NCBI GenBank assembly: GCA_020849615.1
Contig: JADLFW010000017.1
Location: 62,001-126,000 of the forward strand
Origin: Phycisphaerales bacterium
GTDB taxonomy: Bacteria > Planctomycetota > Phycisphaerae > Phycisphaerales > UBA1924
DNA length: 64,000 nucleotides
Direction of reading: 5' to 3'
The position numbers and the translations under genes are program-made. Position 1 is the stretch's first letter; every line of letters starts with the position of its first letter. The notes under the pieces are model-generated. The model did not search any database, had not been told where the DNA came from, and saw only the letters and a program-made list of their open reading frames with translations. Positions 26,185-34,359 of the stretch are shown here, one piece after another.

Positions 26185-26727
26185 ATGCAATCCAAAGCCG
26201 CCACCGTCGAGCAGTACCTCGCCGAGCTTCCGCAAGACCGCCGGGCCGCGCTGCAGGCCGTCCGCGAGGTGATCCTGAAGAATCTGGACAAGGGCTACAC
26301 CGAGGGCATGGGCTACGGCATGATGGGCTACTCCGTGCCGCACTCGATTTACCCGCCCGGCTATCACTGCGATCCGAAGCAGCCACTGCCCTTCGCCGGG
26401 ATGGCCTCGCAGAAGGGGCACATGTCGCTGTATCTGATGTGCACCTACATGAACTCGGGCGAGGACCAGTGGTTCCGCAAGGCATGGGCCAAGACGGGCA
26501 AGAAGCTCGACATGGGCAAATCGTGCATCCGGTTCAAGAAGGTCGAGGACCTGGCGCTGGAGGTGATCGGCGAGGCGATCCGGCGCGTGCCGGTGAAGAA
26601 GTACATCGAGCTCTACGAGTCGATCCTCAAGAACCGCAAGCCGACGCCGAGGGCGGAGATCGCGAAGAAGACGGCGGCGAAGAAGGCGGGGAAGAAGAAG
26701 GCAGGGAAGAAGACAGCGAAGAGATGA
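26185..26727 (+). CDS. DUF1801-like protein with lysine-rich tail
   Basis: This 180-residue protein starts M-Q-S-K-A-A-T-V-E-Q-Y-L-A-E-L-P. It carries M-G-Y-G-M-M-G-Y-S-V-P and L-P-F-A-G-M-A-S-Q-K-G-H-M-S-L-Y-L, which place it in the DUF1801 (YdhG-like) fold. Its function is unknown; some relatives are linked to iron or stress. The last 30 residues are almost only Lys and Ala (K-K-T-A-A-K-K-A-G-K-K-K), a histone-H1-like tail that suggests nucleic acid binding. ATG at 26185 is chosen because upstream is the repeat. Confidence 0.8.
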   Translation: MQSKAATVEQYLAELPQDRRAALQAVREVILKNLDKGYTEGMGYGMMGYSVPHSIYPPGYHCDPKQPLPFAGMASQKGHMSLYLMCTYMNSGEDQWFRKAWAKTGKKLDMGKSCIRFKKVEDLALEVIGEAIRRVPVKKYIELYESILKNRKPTPRAEIAKKTAAKKAGKKKAGKKTAKR

Positions 26728-26738
26728 GGCGGCCCGGC

Positions 26739-27092
26739 TCAGCCGTAGTGCGAGACCGATCGCTCGATGAGCCCGCGGGGCGAGAGGAAGAAGATTTCGG
26801 CCGCGAGGTCACCCGTCATGCGCTTGTAAACGAGGATGACACTTTCGAGGCCCGTCGTCATGTGCAGCGGATCGAAGCGTAGCGTGGGGTTGCGCTCCAG
26901 GGCCCGGCCGAAGTAGTCGCGGACCGCGCCGATACCGTCGAGGAAAGTGTCATCGGTCCCGTTGTAGCGCTTGATGAAGGGGGAGCTGTGGCGGATGGTG
27001 GGCTCATAGCACGCCATGATGGCATCCAGGTCGTGGGCGTTCCACGCGGCGTACCAGCGGTCGGCGAAGGCGCGGGTCTGGTCGGGAGTCAC
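26739..27092 (-). CDS. SnoaL/NTF2-like protein
   Basis: This 117-residue alpha+beta cone-fold protein opens with R-W-Y-A-A-W-N-A-H-D-L-D-A-I-M-A-C-Y, typical of SnoaL-like ketosteroid-isomerase relatives. F-L-D-G-I-G-A-V-R-D-Y-F-G-R follows. Function is not predictable. It begins with a GTG sharing four bases (GTGA) with the stop of the FRG gene, so it can be translated from the same message although its base composition is like the rest of the chromosome. Confidence 0.78.
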   Translation of the reverse strand: MTPDQTRAFADRWYAAWNAHDLDAIMACYEPTIRHSSPFIKRYNGTDDTFLDGIGAVRDYFGRALERNPTLRFDPLHMTTGLESVILVYKRMTGDLAAEIFFLSPRGLIERSVSHYG

Positions 27093-27970
27093 TGGTTCTC
27101 CTCAACTCGCCCGTCAATCTCGACCGACGCCTTGTCGGCAACTGCCCCGTCCGAACGGCCAAGCATCAGGCCCGTTCCCGAATGGAACTGCTCAAACGCT
27201 TCATGCATCAATCCACCTAACCATATAATGCCGGACGTATTTACGTGTCGTGCCACCCCATCGGCGTCAGGAAACAGCGTGCTAAACGTTATGTTCATTC
27301 TTTGCAAATCGGCCAATGCCCTCCATATGTCGTTACACTGTATCTCAAATTTCCTGAGGACGGCACCCCCGCCCTTCGTCACCAAGAACTTCTCCAAGTC
27401 CATTTCCGAGCCATTGAGCATCCTCGTAAAGACGCCGGCCTGCGCTCGCTGACGATGGCTGCGATCGATCGGGCCCACTATAACCTGAATGTCCGACAAC
27501 TTCGGCCACAGTTCATCAATCAACGCCATTTCCCACACAGCGACAGAACCCGGGATACTGACGCCCCCGTCTAGCGCATTCCGATAGAAACCCGGCGACT
27601 TTGCTGCCACCGCATCCACCAGTGCGAAAAATGCCGCAATGAACGGACTTCTCGTCCAGTCAAGCAGCGGCGTCAAGAGCCCGTGGTGCTGAGCTTTCGC
27701 CCACCACTCATTCTCGCTCCACGCCCTAGACTGTTCGAACCCCGGCAAGCCCATGCAGCCGTCTTTGAATCGCTCGAGCCACTTAGATTCCGACGGGCAA
27801 TCGACAGACTTGTTGCAATCCTCTAACGTCCTGTGAAAACTTGCGACAAGTCCCCAAGACAAATCCCGTTGTCCGCGGAATATCCGGTTTCCTAGATATC
27901 GCTCTGCGCGCACCGACGACACGAAGCTATCCCACGAAATGCACCTTACCTGCGTTGTGCTCTTTGTCAT
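27089..27970 (-). CDS. FRG-domain protein of low GC
   Basis: This 293-residue protein has the FRG-domain pattern: I-F-R-G-Q at about residue 30, then A-Q-H-H-G-L-L-T-P-L-L-D-W-T-R-S-P-F with A-A-F-F-A. The family is found in many bacteria and phages, its biochemical role is unknown, and members occur near defence genes. Two sampled 60-base lines are 55% and 50% G+C, well below the neighbours, which points to recent acquisition. It sits 12 bases after thiC on the same strand and overlaps the SnoaL-like start, so it may be co-transcribed from the riboswitch-controlled operon. AGGA lies just ahead of the ATG at 27968-27970. Confidence 0.85.
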   Translation of the reverse strand: MTKSTTQVRCISWDSFVSSVRAERYLGNRIFRGQRDLSWGLVASFHRTLEDCNKSVDCPSESKWLERFKDGCMGLPGFEQSRAWSENEWWAKAQHHGLLTPLLDWTRSPFIAAFFALVDAVAAKSPGFYRNALDGGVSIPGSVAVWEMALIDELWPKLSDIQVIVGPIDRSHRQRAQAGVFTRMLNGSEMDLEKFLVTKGGGAVLRKFEIQCNDIWRALADLQRMNITFSTLFPDADGVARHVNTSGIIWLGGLMHEAFEQFHSGTGLMLGRSDGAVADKASVEIDGRVEENQ

Positions 27971-27982
27971 TGTTCCTATCCA

Positions 27983-30004
27983 TCAGATCACCCGATCTTC
28001 CTTCGCGATCCCCAGCGCCGGGCGGACATCAAGCGGGACAAGGACCTCCCGGCCCGCCTTGGTCGCCTGCAGTCGCTTGGCTTCCTCGGGGTCCACGTAG
28101 TCGGAGTGGCAGGAAAGTTTCGAGGTCGATGACTGACCTCCGTCCGGAGAGCCCTCCCTCACGGTCGGGCTGCTTGCCCGCCCGGCCATCGCCGTCTTCG
28201 TTTTCGTCGCCAGCTTGTGGATCTCATCCGGGCTCAGCACGCCGCGCTTGGCGAGGATCTCCTGCTGCTCCGTGGTCAGCGCTGCCGACTTGACGGGCCG
28301 CCCGCGCTCGAAGCCCTCCGCCTTGCCGCTGGCGAACTCCTGGATCTCCTTGCTGATCCGCACGCTGCACCAGTCGTGCCCGCACATGGCGCAGAAGTCA
28401 GTGTCAACATCCAGGTCCTCATCGTGGTACGCCCGGGCCGTGTCGGGGTCGAACGACAACTCGAAGTGCTTCTCCCAGTTGAGCGCAGCGCGGGCCTGGG
28501 TCAGGTCATCATCGCGGTCGCGCGCTCCCGGGATGCCCAGCGCGACATCCGCTGCGTGGGCCGCGATGCGGTAGGCGATGCACCCCTGCTTCACATCATC
28601 CTTCTTGGGCAGCCCGAGGTGCTCCTTGGGCGTCACGTAGCAGAGCATCGCCGCGCCGTGGTAGGCCATCGCCGTGGCGCCGATGCACGAGGTGATGTGG
28701 TCGTAGCCCGGGAACATGTCGGTGACGAGCGGGCCCAGCACGTAGAAGGGCGCGCCGTGGCAGATCGTGCGCTGGATCTTGGCGTTCCACTCGATCTGGT
28801 CGAAGGGGATGTGGCCCGGGCCCTCGATCATCACCTGCACGCCGTGCCGCCAGGCCCGCTCGGTGAGCTCGCCCAACGTCTCGAGCTCCGCGATCTGCGC
28901 CTCATCCGTCGCATCGGCCAGCCCGCCCGGGCGGAGCCCATCGCCGATCGAGAACGTGACGTCATATTGCCGCAGGATCTCGCAGATGTCCTCCCAGCGC
29001 TCGTACATGATGTTCTCGCGGCTATGCACGAGCATCCACTTGGCGAGCAGGCTGCCGCCGCGGCTGACGATGCCTATGAGGCGGTTCTTCACGTACTTCA
29101 GGTGCCCGCGGCGCACGCCCGCGTGGATCGTGAAGTAGTCCACACCCTGCCGGGCCTGGTGGTGCAGGCTCGCCTCGATGGTCGGCCAGTCGAGGTCTTC
29201 GATCTTCTTGCCGATGATCATCGAATAGATGGGCACGGTGCCGATGGGCACGGTGCTCGACTTGATGATCGCCTCGCGGCACTCATCGAGGTCGCCGCCG
29301 GTGGACAGGTCCATGACCGTGTCGGCCCCCCACTTCTCGGCCCACTTGAGCTTCTCGACTTCCTCATCGGTGCCGCTGGAGACGGGCGAGGCGCCCATGT
29401 TGGCGTTGACCTTGGTGCGGCTGGCCCGGCCGATGGCCATGGGGTCGAGGTTGTATTTCAGGTGGTTGATGTTGGCGGGGATGACCAGCCGCCCGGCGGC
29501 GACCTCATCGCGAACGGCCTCGGGCCCGCGCCCGCCGGAGAGCTCGCCGAAATGCGGCTCTCGCTGCGCAACACGAGCCATCTGCGGCGTGATGATCCCC
29601 AGCCGCGCGTGCTCCAGCTGCGTGACAGGCGTGAAGCCGGGCGGGGGTGTGACCTTGCGGGTAATGCCGCACAGATCGGTGAACGTGAAGGACTCGCAGG
29701 CAGTGCAGGGGGAAGATGAGACGGTGAGGCGGTGAGATGATGAGACGGTGAGAGGAGAACCCTCGGCTCGGCGAGCCGAGGTACCCAGGACCTCGACCTC
29801 CCAGTCCGGCGGCATGAAATCCCAGGCGGTCTTGCCGCTCACCGGCGGCATGCCGGGGGTGTCCGGGCTCGCGAACATCAGCGGCCCGCCCAGGTCGGGG
29901 GCCAGCGCGAATGAGCCGGGCGTGGTGACATCGGGCGTGCGGCCCGGATTGCGGGCGCCGTGGTGCGGGACGCGGAAACGGGAGAGCGGGCTGGGCTGGG
30001 TCAT
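27983..30004 (-). CDS. thiC: Phosphomethylpyrimidine synthase ThiC
   Basis: ThiC converts aminoimidazole ribotide to HMP-phosphate, the pyrimidine of thiamine, by radical-SAM chemistry. The [4Fe-4S] motif C-A-M-C-G-H-D-W-C near the end is diagnostic. Core signatures such as [17 protein letters not shown] and E-G-P-G-H-I-P are present. The start is the ATG at 30002-30004, with AGAGGA six bases upstream; an ATG two codons earlier touches the ribosome-binding site. At 673 residues it is longer than usual. The excess includes two segments encoded by palindromic repeats, near residues 75-97 and after the FeS motif. It is the second gene of a TPP-riboswitch operon. Confidence 0.95.
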   Translation of the reverse strand: MTQPSPLSRFRVPHHGARNPGRTPDVTTPGSFALAPDLGGPLMFASPDTPGMPPVSGKTAWDFMPPDWEVEVLGTSARRAEGSPLTVSSSHRLTVSSSPCTACESFTFTDLCGITRKVTPPPGFTPVTQLEHARLGIITPQMARVAQREPHFGELSGGRGPEAVRDEVAAGRLVIPANINHLKYNLDPMAIGRASRTKVNANMGASPVSSGTDEEVEKLKWAEKWGADTVMDLSTGGDLDECREAIIKSSTVPIGTVPIYSMIIGKKIEDLDWPTIEASLHHQARQGVDYFTIHAGVRRGHLKYVKNRLIGIVSRGGSLLAKWMLVHSRENIMYERWEDICEILRQYDVTFSIGDGLRPGGLADATDEAQIAELETLGELTERAWRHGVQVMIEGPGHIPFDQIEWNAKIQRTICHGAPFYVLGPLVTDMFPGYDHITSCIGATAMAYHGAAMLCYVTPKEHLGLPKKDDVKQGCIAYRIAAHAADVALGIPGARDRDDDLTQARAALNWEKHFELSFDPDTARAYHDEDLDVDTDFCAMCGHDWCSVRISKEIQEFASGKAEGFERGRPVKSAALTTEQQEILAKRGVLSPDEIHKLATKTKTAMAGRASSPTVREGSPDGGQSSTSKLSCHSDYVDPEEAKRLQATKAGREVLVPLDVRPALGIAKEDRVI
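28150..28171. repeat. Palindromic repeat inside the 3' part of thiC
   Basis: AGCCC (28150-28154) pairs with GGGCT (28167-28171) around TCCCTCACGGTC, and a second small palindrome CTCCGTCCGGAG lies just before it. In the thiC frame this stretch encodes a non-conserved Ser/Gly/Pro-rich insert ([13 protein letters not shown]), so the element is translated in-frame. Confidence 0.55.
29716..29781. repeat. Direct repeats and a perfect palindrome inside the 5' part of thiC
   Basis: Units like GATGAGACGGTGAG occur twice, with a related GCGGTGAG between them (29716-29751). They are followed by the perfect 10-bp palindrome CCTCGGCTCG-G-CGAGCCGAGG (29761-29781). The region is in frame in thiC and encodes a variable insert ([20 protein letters not shown]), ahead of the conserved C-T-A-C-E-S-F-T segment. 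Confidence 0.65.
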
Positions 30005-30014
30005 GGACATTCCT

Positions 30015-30617
30015 CTATCGCGCTGCGCCGGCGTTGCGGCGCGTGTAAGGCTTGAGCTGCCTGGTCTCGACCTCGGCCTGCCAGTCGACGACGCCGACCT
30101 CGGGCAGGTCATCGGGGGATGGCTCGATCTCCAGGCGGCGGAGCATGTTCAGGCACTGGGCCCGGTGGTGCATGCCGTGGGTGGCGATGTGCACCAGCGC
30201 GGCGGCCTTGGTGAACGTGTAATCGGTGCTGCCGAAGCGAACGATGATCGTCTCATCCAGCCCGCCATCGGCGGCCGCCTCCGCGACAGCGGCGAGATCT
30301 TCGGCGGCCACATCGAGCAGGTCGATCAGCTCGCGCGGTGTGCGCTGGCGATAGTCGCTGGGCATCTCGGGGTGCCGCGAGGGCTCATCGATGACGGGCC
30401 GGAGGGGCCGCTCATCCACTCGGTCGGCCCAGCGCTGCATCGCCCCGATGATGTGCGTCAGCGTGGCGTGCAGCGAGCCGGGCCCGATGTCGAACTTGCG
30501 GTGGAACTGCTCGGGGGTCAACCCCTCGCAGACCTCCAGCAGCCGCCTTGTTCCCCAGTGATCGTGCTTGAGCAGGATGTCGAGCGGGTCGGATGACAAC
30601 CCCAAAAACTGATCCAT
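30015..30617 (-). CDS. DinB-like protein in the thiamine operon (copy 2)
   Basis: This 200-residue four-helix protein of the DinB type carries metal-site histidines in [21 protein letters not shown] and [13 protein letters not shown]. It is the first gene after the TPP riboswitch and ends ten bases before thiC, so it is very likely regulated by thiamine pyrophosphate. No DinB-family step is known in thiamine synthesis; a thiol-transfer or detoxification role could be imagined but is not shown. The ATG at 30615-30617 follows GGAGGG, which lies inside the aptamer. Confidence 0.82.
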   Translation of the reverse strand: MDQFLGLSSDPLDILLKHDHWGTRRLLEVCEGLTPEQFHRKFDIGPGSLHATLTHIIGAMQRWADRVDERPLRPVIDEPSRHPEMPSDYRQRTPRELIDLLDVAAEDLAAVAEAAADGGLDETIIVRFGSTDYTFTKAAALVHIATHGMHHRAQCLNMLRRLEIEPSPDDLPEVGVVDWQAEVETRQLKPYTRRNAGAAR

Positions 30618-30621
30618 CGAT

Positions 30622-30715
30622 CGCTTCCCTCCGCCGGTCCGAACCGGGTCAGGTTCTACGGGTGCTTCTCAGCGGCCCGGCCTCCTGTCCTGGAAGCCCG
30701 GCCGCGCCCCGAGCG
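30622..30715 (-). promoter_or_regulatory. TPP riboswitch (THI element)
   Basis: Read on the minus strand, the RNA runs CGCUCGGGGCGC ... GCUGAGA-AGCACCCG ... GAACCUGACCCGGUU ... GGCGGAGGGAAGCG, the conserved TPP aptamer in the right order: P1, P2 with CUGAGA, the ACCCG junction, the P4 side GAACCUGA, and the 3' closing strand. CGCUC pairs with the 3' AAGCG region. The GGAGGG of the 3' strand is also the Shine-Dalgarno of the DinB-like gene nine bases further on. TPP binding should therefore hide the ribosome-binding site directly. Confidence 0.93.
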
Positions 30716-30770
30716 AAACCGCGTTAAGGTTAGCCCCGCGGGCCCGGCCCCGCAGAGAGGATCTCCGTCC

Positions 30771-31592
30771 GTGCAAACGCCGAACACACCGGGCCGACTC
30801 GCGGCGAAGATCGCGCTCATCACGGGCGCGGGCCGGGGGATCGGCGCCGCCACCGCCCGCGCGTTCGCCCGCGAGGGCGCGGTCGTCTGGGCCACCGATC
30901 TCGATGAGGCGGCCGCGGCCCGGACGGCCCGTGAAATCAACGGTCACGCCGCACTGCTCGACGTGCGAGAGGAGTCCCACTGGGTCCGGGCGACCGAAGC
31001 CATCATGGCGGCGCACGGGCGGTTGGACATCCTGGTGAACAACGCCGGCATCACGGGGTTTGTCCCGCCGATGGGCCCGCAGGACCCCGAGCACGTCTCG
31101 CTCGAATCGTGGCGGGCCGTTCACGCGACCAACCTCGAAGGTGTCTTCCTGGGCTGCAAGCACGGCATCCGGGCCATGAAGACCTCGGGCGGCTCGATCA
31201 TCAACATCTCCTCCCGCTCCGGGCAGGTCGGGATTGCCGGCGCGGCCGCGTACGCCGCGAGCAAGGCGGGCGTGCGCAACCACACCAAATCGGTCGCGCT
31301 CTACTGCGCGCAGCAGGGGTACGGCATCCGCTGCAACTCCATCCATCCCGGCGCGATCCTGACGCCGATGTGGGATCCGCTGTTGGGCCCGGCCGGGCCA
31401 GCGCGGGAGGCGGCCATCGCCGAGATCGCCGCCGGTGTCCCGCTGGGCCGCATGGGCGCTGCGGAAGATGTTGCGGCGACGGCGGTGTACCTGGCGAGCG
31501 ATGAGTCGGCGTATGTCACGGGCGCTGAGTTCGTGATCGACGGCGGGATTCTGGCCGGGGCGGAGGCGGCGCCGAAGCCGCGGGGATCCTGA
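30771..31592 (+). CDS. Short-chain dehydrogenase/reductase (SDR)
   Basis: This is a 273-residue classical SDR. The cofactor loop is T-G-A-G-R-G-I-G, followed by a conserved acidic residue (A-T-D-L-D, favouring NAD). N-N-A-G and the catalytic Ser-Tyr-Lys set (I-S-S-R-S-G then A-Y-A-A-S-K) come next, and a C-terminal [14 protein letters not shown] ends the domain. The substrate is unknown. It starts at GTG 30771, preceded by AGAGAGG, and is divergent from the riboswitch operon. It is followed 14 bases later by the GNAT gene. Confidence 0.87.
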   Translation: MQTPNTPGRLAAKIALITGAGRGIGAATARAFAREGAVVWATDLDEAAAARTAREINGHAALLDVREESHWVRATEAIMAAHGRLDILVNNAGITGFVPPMGPQDPEHVSLESWRAVHATNLEGVFLGCKHGIRAMKTSGGSIINISSRSGQVGIAGAAAYAASKAGVRNHTKSVALYCAQQGYGIRCNSIHPGAILTPMWDPLLGPAGPAREAAIAEIAAGVPLGRMGAAEDVAATAVYLASDESAYVTGAEFVIDGGILAGAEAAPKPRGS

Positions 31593-31606
31593 GGTAGACT
31601 GGGGTC

Positions 31607-32425
31607 ATGGACGCCCCGGAGCGACGCGACGTTGCCGCGCACATCGAACGCATCCGCCGCGGCCACATCCTGCGGCAGAAGGACCGCGTGATGCGCGAGT
31701 TTGAGGGCGGGTGGCTGACGGCCCGGCCGGGCGGAGACGGCGTCGAGTTCGCCTCGATGAGCCTGGACCGCGTTTTCTGGCTGACGCTCGACCGCCTGCT
31801 GACCGCGCGGGATCTGGATGCGGCCCGCGCGGCGCTGGAGGGTCTCAACCTGCCGCGCGTGTTCATCTGGCTCGCGCCGTGTGCGTGGGATGAAGCGGTC
31901 GCAACGCTGCTCGAAGCCGCGGGCGCTCGGGCGATTCCCATCATGCACTACCTGACCCTGGCCCGGGCTGCGCGGGCCATCGCGAAAACCCGCCCATCGC
32001 TCCTGACCTTCCGCCGCATCGATCCGGGCGAGGCCCGCCAGGTGCTCGAGGCGGTCCGCGAGTGGTACACGGTCGAGGAGGCGGTGGGCCCGGCCGAGCG
32101 CGGCGAGATCGAGTTCTTTGCGGCGTTCGATGGCGGCCGGCCCGTCGCCATGTCGCAGTTCAAGCGCGATGGCGACTTCGCGTATCTGGGGGGCGCCGGG
32201 ACCCACGCTGATTTCCGCGGCCGCGGGGCGCAGACGGGGCTGATCGCGGCCCGCGCGGGCCGGGCCGAGGAACTCGGCATCCGGTGGTGCATCAGCGAGA
32301 CCAACACGGCTGTGCCGATCTCGCTGAACAACCTCATCCGGTGCGGGTTCCGCCCGGTGGTGGATTGGAAGGTCTACGAATGGAAGCTGACGCCCGGCTA
32401 CGTTCTGTTTGACGGATGCCTCTAG
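31607..32425 (+). CDS. GNAT-like acetyltransferase family protein
   Basis: This 272-residue protein has a GNAT-like C-terminal half. F-A-Y-L-G-G-A-G-T-H-A-D-F-R-G-R-G-A-Q-T-G-L contains the acetyl-CoA loop R-G-R-G-A, and S-E-T-N-T-A-V-P-I-S-L-N-N-L-I-R-C-G-F corresponds to the conserved final strands and helix. The N-terminal half has no recognised domain. The substrate is unknown. It lies 14 bases after the SDR gene, so the two may be co-transcribed. The TAG stop is the first part of a REP-like repeat. Confidence 0.8.
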   Translation: MDAPERRDVAAHIERIRRGHILRQKDRVMREFEGGWLTARPGGDGVEFASMSLDRVFWLTLDRLLTARDLDAARAALEGLNLPRVFIWLAPCAWDEAVATLLEAAGARAIPIMHYLTLARAARAIAKTRPSLLTFRRIDPGEARQVLEAVREWYTVEEAVGPAERGEIEFFAAFDGGRPVAMSQFKRDGDFAYLGGAGTHADFRGRGAQTGLIAARAGRAEELGIRWCISETNTAVPISLNNLIRCGFRPVVDWKVYEWKLTPGYVLFDGCL

Positions 32426-32495
32426 GTGGCCCGGCTCTCCGAGCCGGGCGAAGAAACACAGACGGAAATGCACGGTTCGGAGAACCGTGCCACCT
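32424..32495. repeat. REP-like element with outer stem and two hairpins
   Basis: AGGTGGC (32424-32430) and GCCACCT (32489-32495) are perfect outer arms. Inside are CCGGCTC-TCC-GAGCCGG and CACGGTT-CGGAG-AACCGTG, joined by an A-rich spacer. The design matches the element at 26095-26159 although the hairpin arms differ in sequence, which shows compensatory change. It starts within the stop codon of the GNAT gene. Confidence 0.78.
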
Positions 32496-32623
32496 TGGAA
32501 TCGATCCATCAAACACGCCCTAACCCGCGCCGCCGCCGGACCGCGAGCGGTGACGTGATCGCAGGAACCAGGGGAACACCCGTTTCACGTTCGCTTCATG
32601 ACGGGCCCGGATATCGGGTTCCG

Positions 32624-33376
32624 GTGCGCATCCTCATCACCAACGACGACGGCATCCACAGCCCGGGCCTGCTCACCCTCGCCCGGGCCGCCTCCCGCTT
32701 TGGCGACGTCCGCATCGTCGCGCCGCACGTCGAGCAGTCCTCGATGGGCCACGCCATCACCTCGGCCCGCCCGCTCTCGTGGCGCAAGACGGTCGTCGAG
32801 TCCTTCGAGGCCTACCGCGTCGATGGCACCCCCGCCGACTGCGTCGCCCTGGGCGCCTCGCAGTGGGACGGCGTCAACACCGTGCTCTCCGGCATCAACC
32901 TCGGGCCCAACCTCGGCAACGCTATGTGGCACTCGGGCACCCTCGCCGGCGCCAAGCAGGCCGCCCTGCTGGGCCTGCGCGGGATCGCGCTGAGCACCTC
33001 CATGATCGGCGAAGACCCCGCGCCGGGGCATCTCGAGCCCTTCCTCTCGCAGGTGCTCGAACTCCTCCTGCACGCCGAGGCCGACCTGCCCCTGGTCAAC
33101 GTCAACTTCCCCCGCGAGCCCAAGGGCATCATGTGGACCCGCCAGGCCGTCCGTCACTACGACGGCCACGTCGTGCCGGGCCAGGACCCGATGGGCCGCC
33201 GCCACTTCTGGTTCATCGTCAAGCCGATCGAACAGGTCGAGGAGGGCACCGATCTGTGGGCCGTGCAGCGTGGAATGGTCTCCATGACGCCGCTCCGACT
33301 CGACCTCACCGATCACGCCCGGCTCGCCGAAGCCCGGGCCCGTCACCCCCGCGAAGGCGATGCGCCGCGCTCCTGA
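32624..33376 (+). CDS. surE: 5'/3'-nucleotidase SurE
   Basis: This is a 250-residue stationary-phase survival nucleotidase hydrolysing nucleoside monophosphates. The N-terminal metal motif I-L-I-T-N-D-D-G-I-H-S-P-G is diagnostic. V-L-S-G-I-N-L-G-P-N-L-G supplies the conserved Asn/Gly loop, and H-S-G-T-L-A-G-A-K-Q-A follows. The GTG at 32624-32626 directly before R-I-L-I-T-N is the family start. The upstream open frame begins inside a repeat and is not conserved. It is convergent with the lipid-kinase-like gene. Confidence 0.94.
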   Translation: MRILITNDDGIHSPGLLTLARAASRFGDVRIVAPHVEQSSMGHAITSARPLSWRKTVVESFEAYRVDGTPADCVALGASQWDGVNTVLSGINLGPNLGNAMWHSGTLAGAKQAALLGLRGIALSTSMIGEDPAPGHLEPFLSQVLELLLHAEADLPLVNVNFPREPKGIMWTRQAVRHYDGHVVPGQDPMGRRHFWFIVKPIEQVEEGTDLWAVQRGMVSMTPLRLDLTDHARLAEARARHPREGDAPRS

Positions 33377-33384
33377 TCACGCGA

Positions 33385-34311
33385 TCACCGCGACAAGCGC
33401 AGCACCTGCACCGCGCCGGGCTGGATCTCCAGTTCCGCCGTGCGCTGGCCCGGCTTCTCGCCGGGCTTCTCGGCCGGGCCCGGCAGCAGCCGCCCGTCGA
33501 TGTGCCCCTCGCACCCCGACCATGTGATGGTCAGGCGCTCGGCCCGCCCGGTGATCAGGCCCGTCCTGCGCGGCGCACTGCCGAGCTGACGGTGCTCAAG
33601 ATACGTGTCGAGCGTTTCCCGCTCCTCGACCGGCAGCAGGGCGTAGGCCAGCAGGCCATCGCCGGGATCATCGTTCTCCAGGATCGGCATGCGCGGGCCG
33701 ACCAGGCCGACGGTGGACACTTCGGCCCACAGGAACTTGCCCTCGTGGGTGCCGTCGGGCGCCCGCAGCGAGATCTTCGCGGGCTTGAGGTCCTTCAGCC
33801 GCCTGCGGAGCACCTTGATGCCCGCCTCGAGGCGCTCCGCGACTGTCTTGAACTTGGCCCGGGCCTTCTCCTCGTTGCCCTTGTCGGCCATCACGATGGT
33901 CTCGGCCATCAGGCCGACGCCGAAGGACTCCGCAAACCGGCTGCGGCCCCAGTCGCCAATCGCCATCCCCATGTCGACGGGGCGGCGTGACTGCGGATCC
34001 CAGGCGTTGATCAGATCCTCGAGCGCCCCGGTGTGACCGATCGCCGTCGCCACGTTGTTGGCGGTCCCCACCGGCAGCACCGCCATGGCGGCGGGCCGGT
34101 CCGCGCACAGCTTCATGACCCGCGTGACGGTGCCATCGCCGCCCGCGACCACGACCGCATCCCACCGCTCCTCGAAGTGCGCAGCGAAGTCATCGACCTC
34201 CGTCGACTGGTAGACGGCCTCGTGCCCGGCATCCCCGATGAGCCTGAGGATCTCCGGCCCGTCCGCCTGCTCGTAGCCCGCCTTGGGATTGTGGACCAGC
34301 AGCACCCGCAT
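33385..34311 (-). CDS. Diacylglycerol kinase-like (DagK/YegS) lipid kinase
   Basis: This 308-residue DAGK-catalytic-domain protein begins R-V-L-L-V-H-N-P-K-A-G, has the nucleotide loop V-V-A-G-G-D-G-T-V and then L-P-V-G-T-A-N-N-V-A. The C-terminal beta-sandwich ends in G-H-I-D-G-R-L-L-P. The family phosphorylates diacylglycerol, ceramide-like lipids or sphingoid bases, or makes related lipid precursors at the inner membrane. Which lipid is not clear. The ATG is supported by the family start. Confidence 0.88.
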   Translation of the reverse strand: MRVLLVHNPKAGYEQADGPEILRLIGDAGHEAVYQSTEVDDFAAHFEERWDAVVVAGGDGTVTRVMKLCADRPAAMAVLPVGTANNVATAIGHTGALEDLINAWDPQSRRPVDMGMAIGDWGRSRFAESFGVGLMAETIVMADKGNEEKARAKFKTVAERLEAGIKVLRRRLKDLKPAKISLRAPDGTHEGKFLWAEVSTVGLVGPRMPILENDDPGDGLLAYALLPVEERETLDTYLEHRQLGSAPRRTGLITGRAERLTITWSGCEGHIDGRLLPGPAEKPGEKPGQRTAELEIQPGAVQVLRLSR

Positions 34312-34359
34312 CGGCCCGTAGCGTAGCCCCCGGGGCTTGTCGCGCGGATGAAGCCGATT

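Noticed and set aside
28217-29719. 500-codon plus-strand frame opposite thiC
   Set aside because: It is antisense to conserved ThiC sequence including the FeS motif region.
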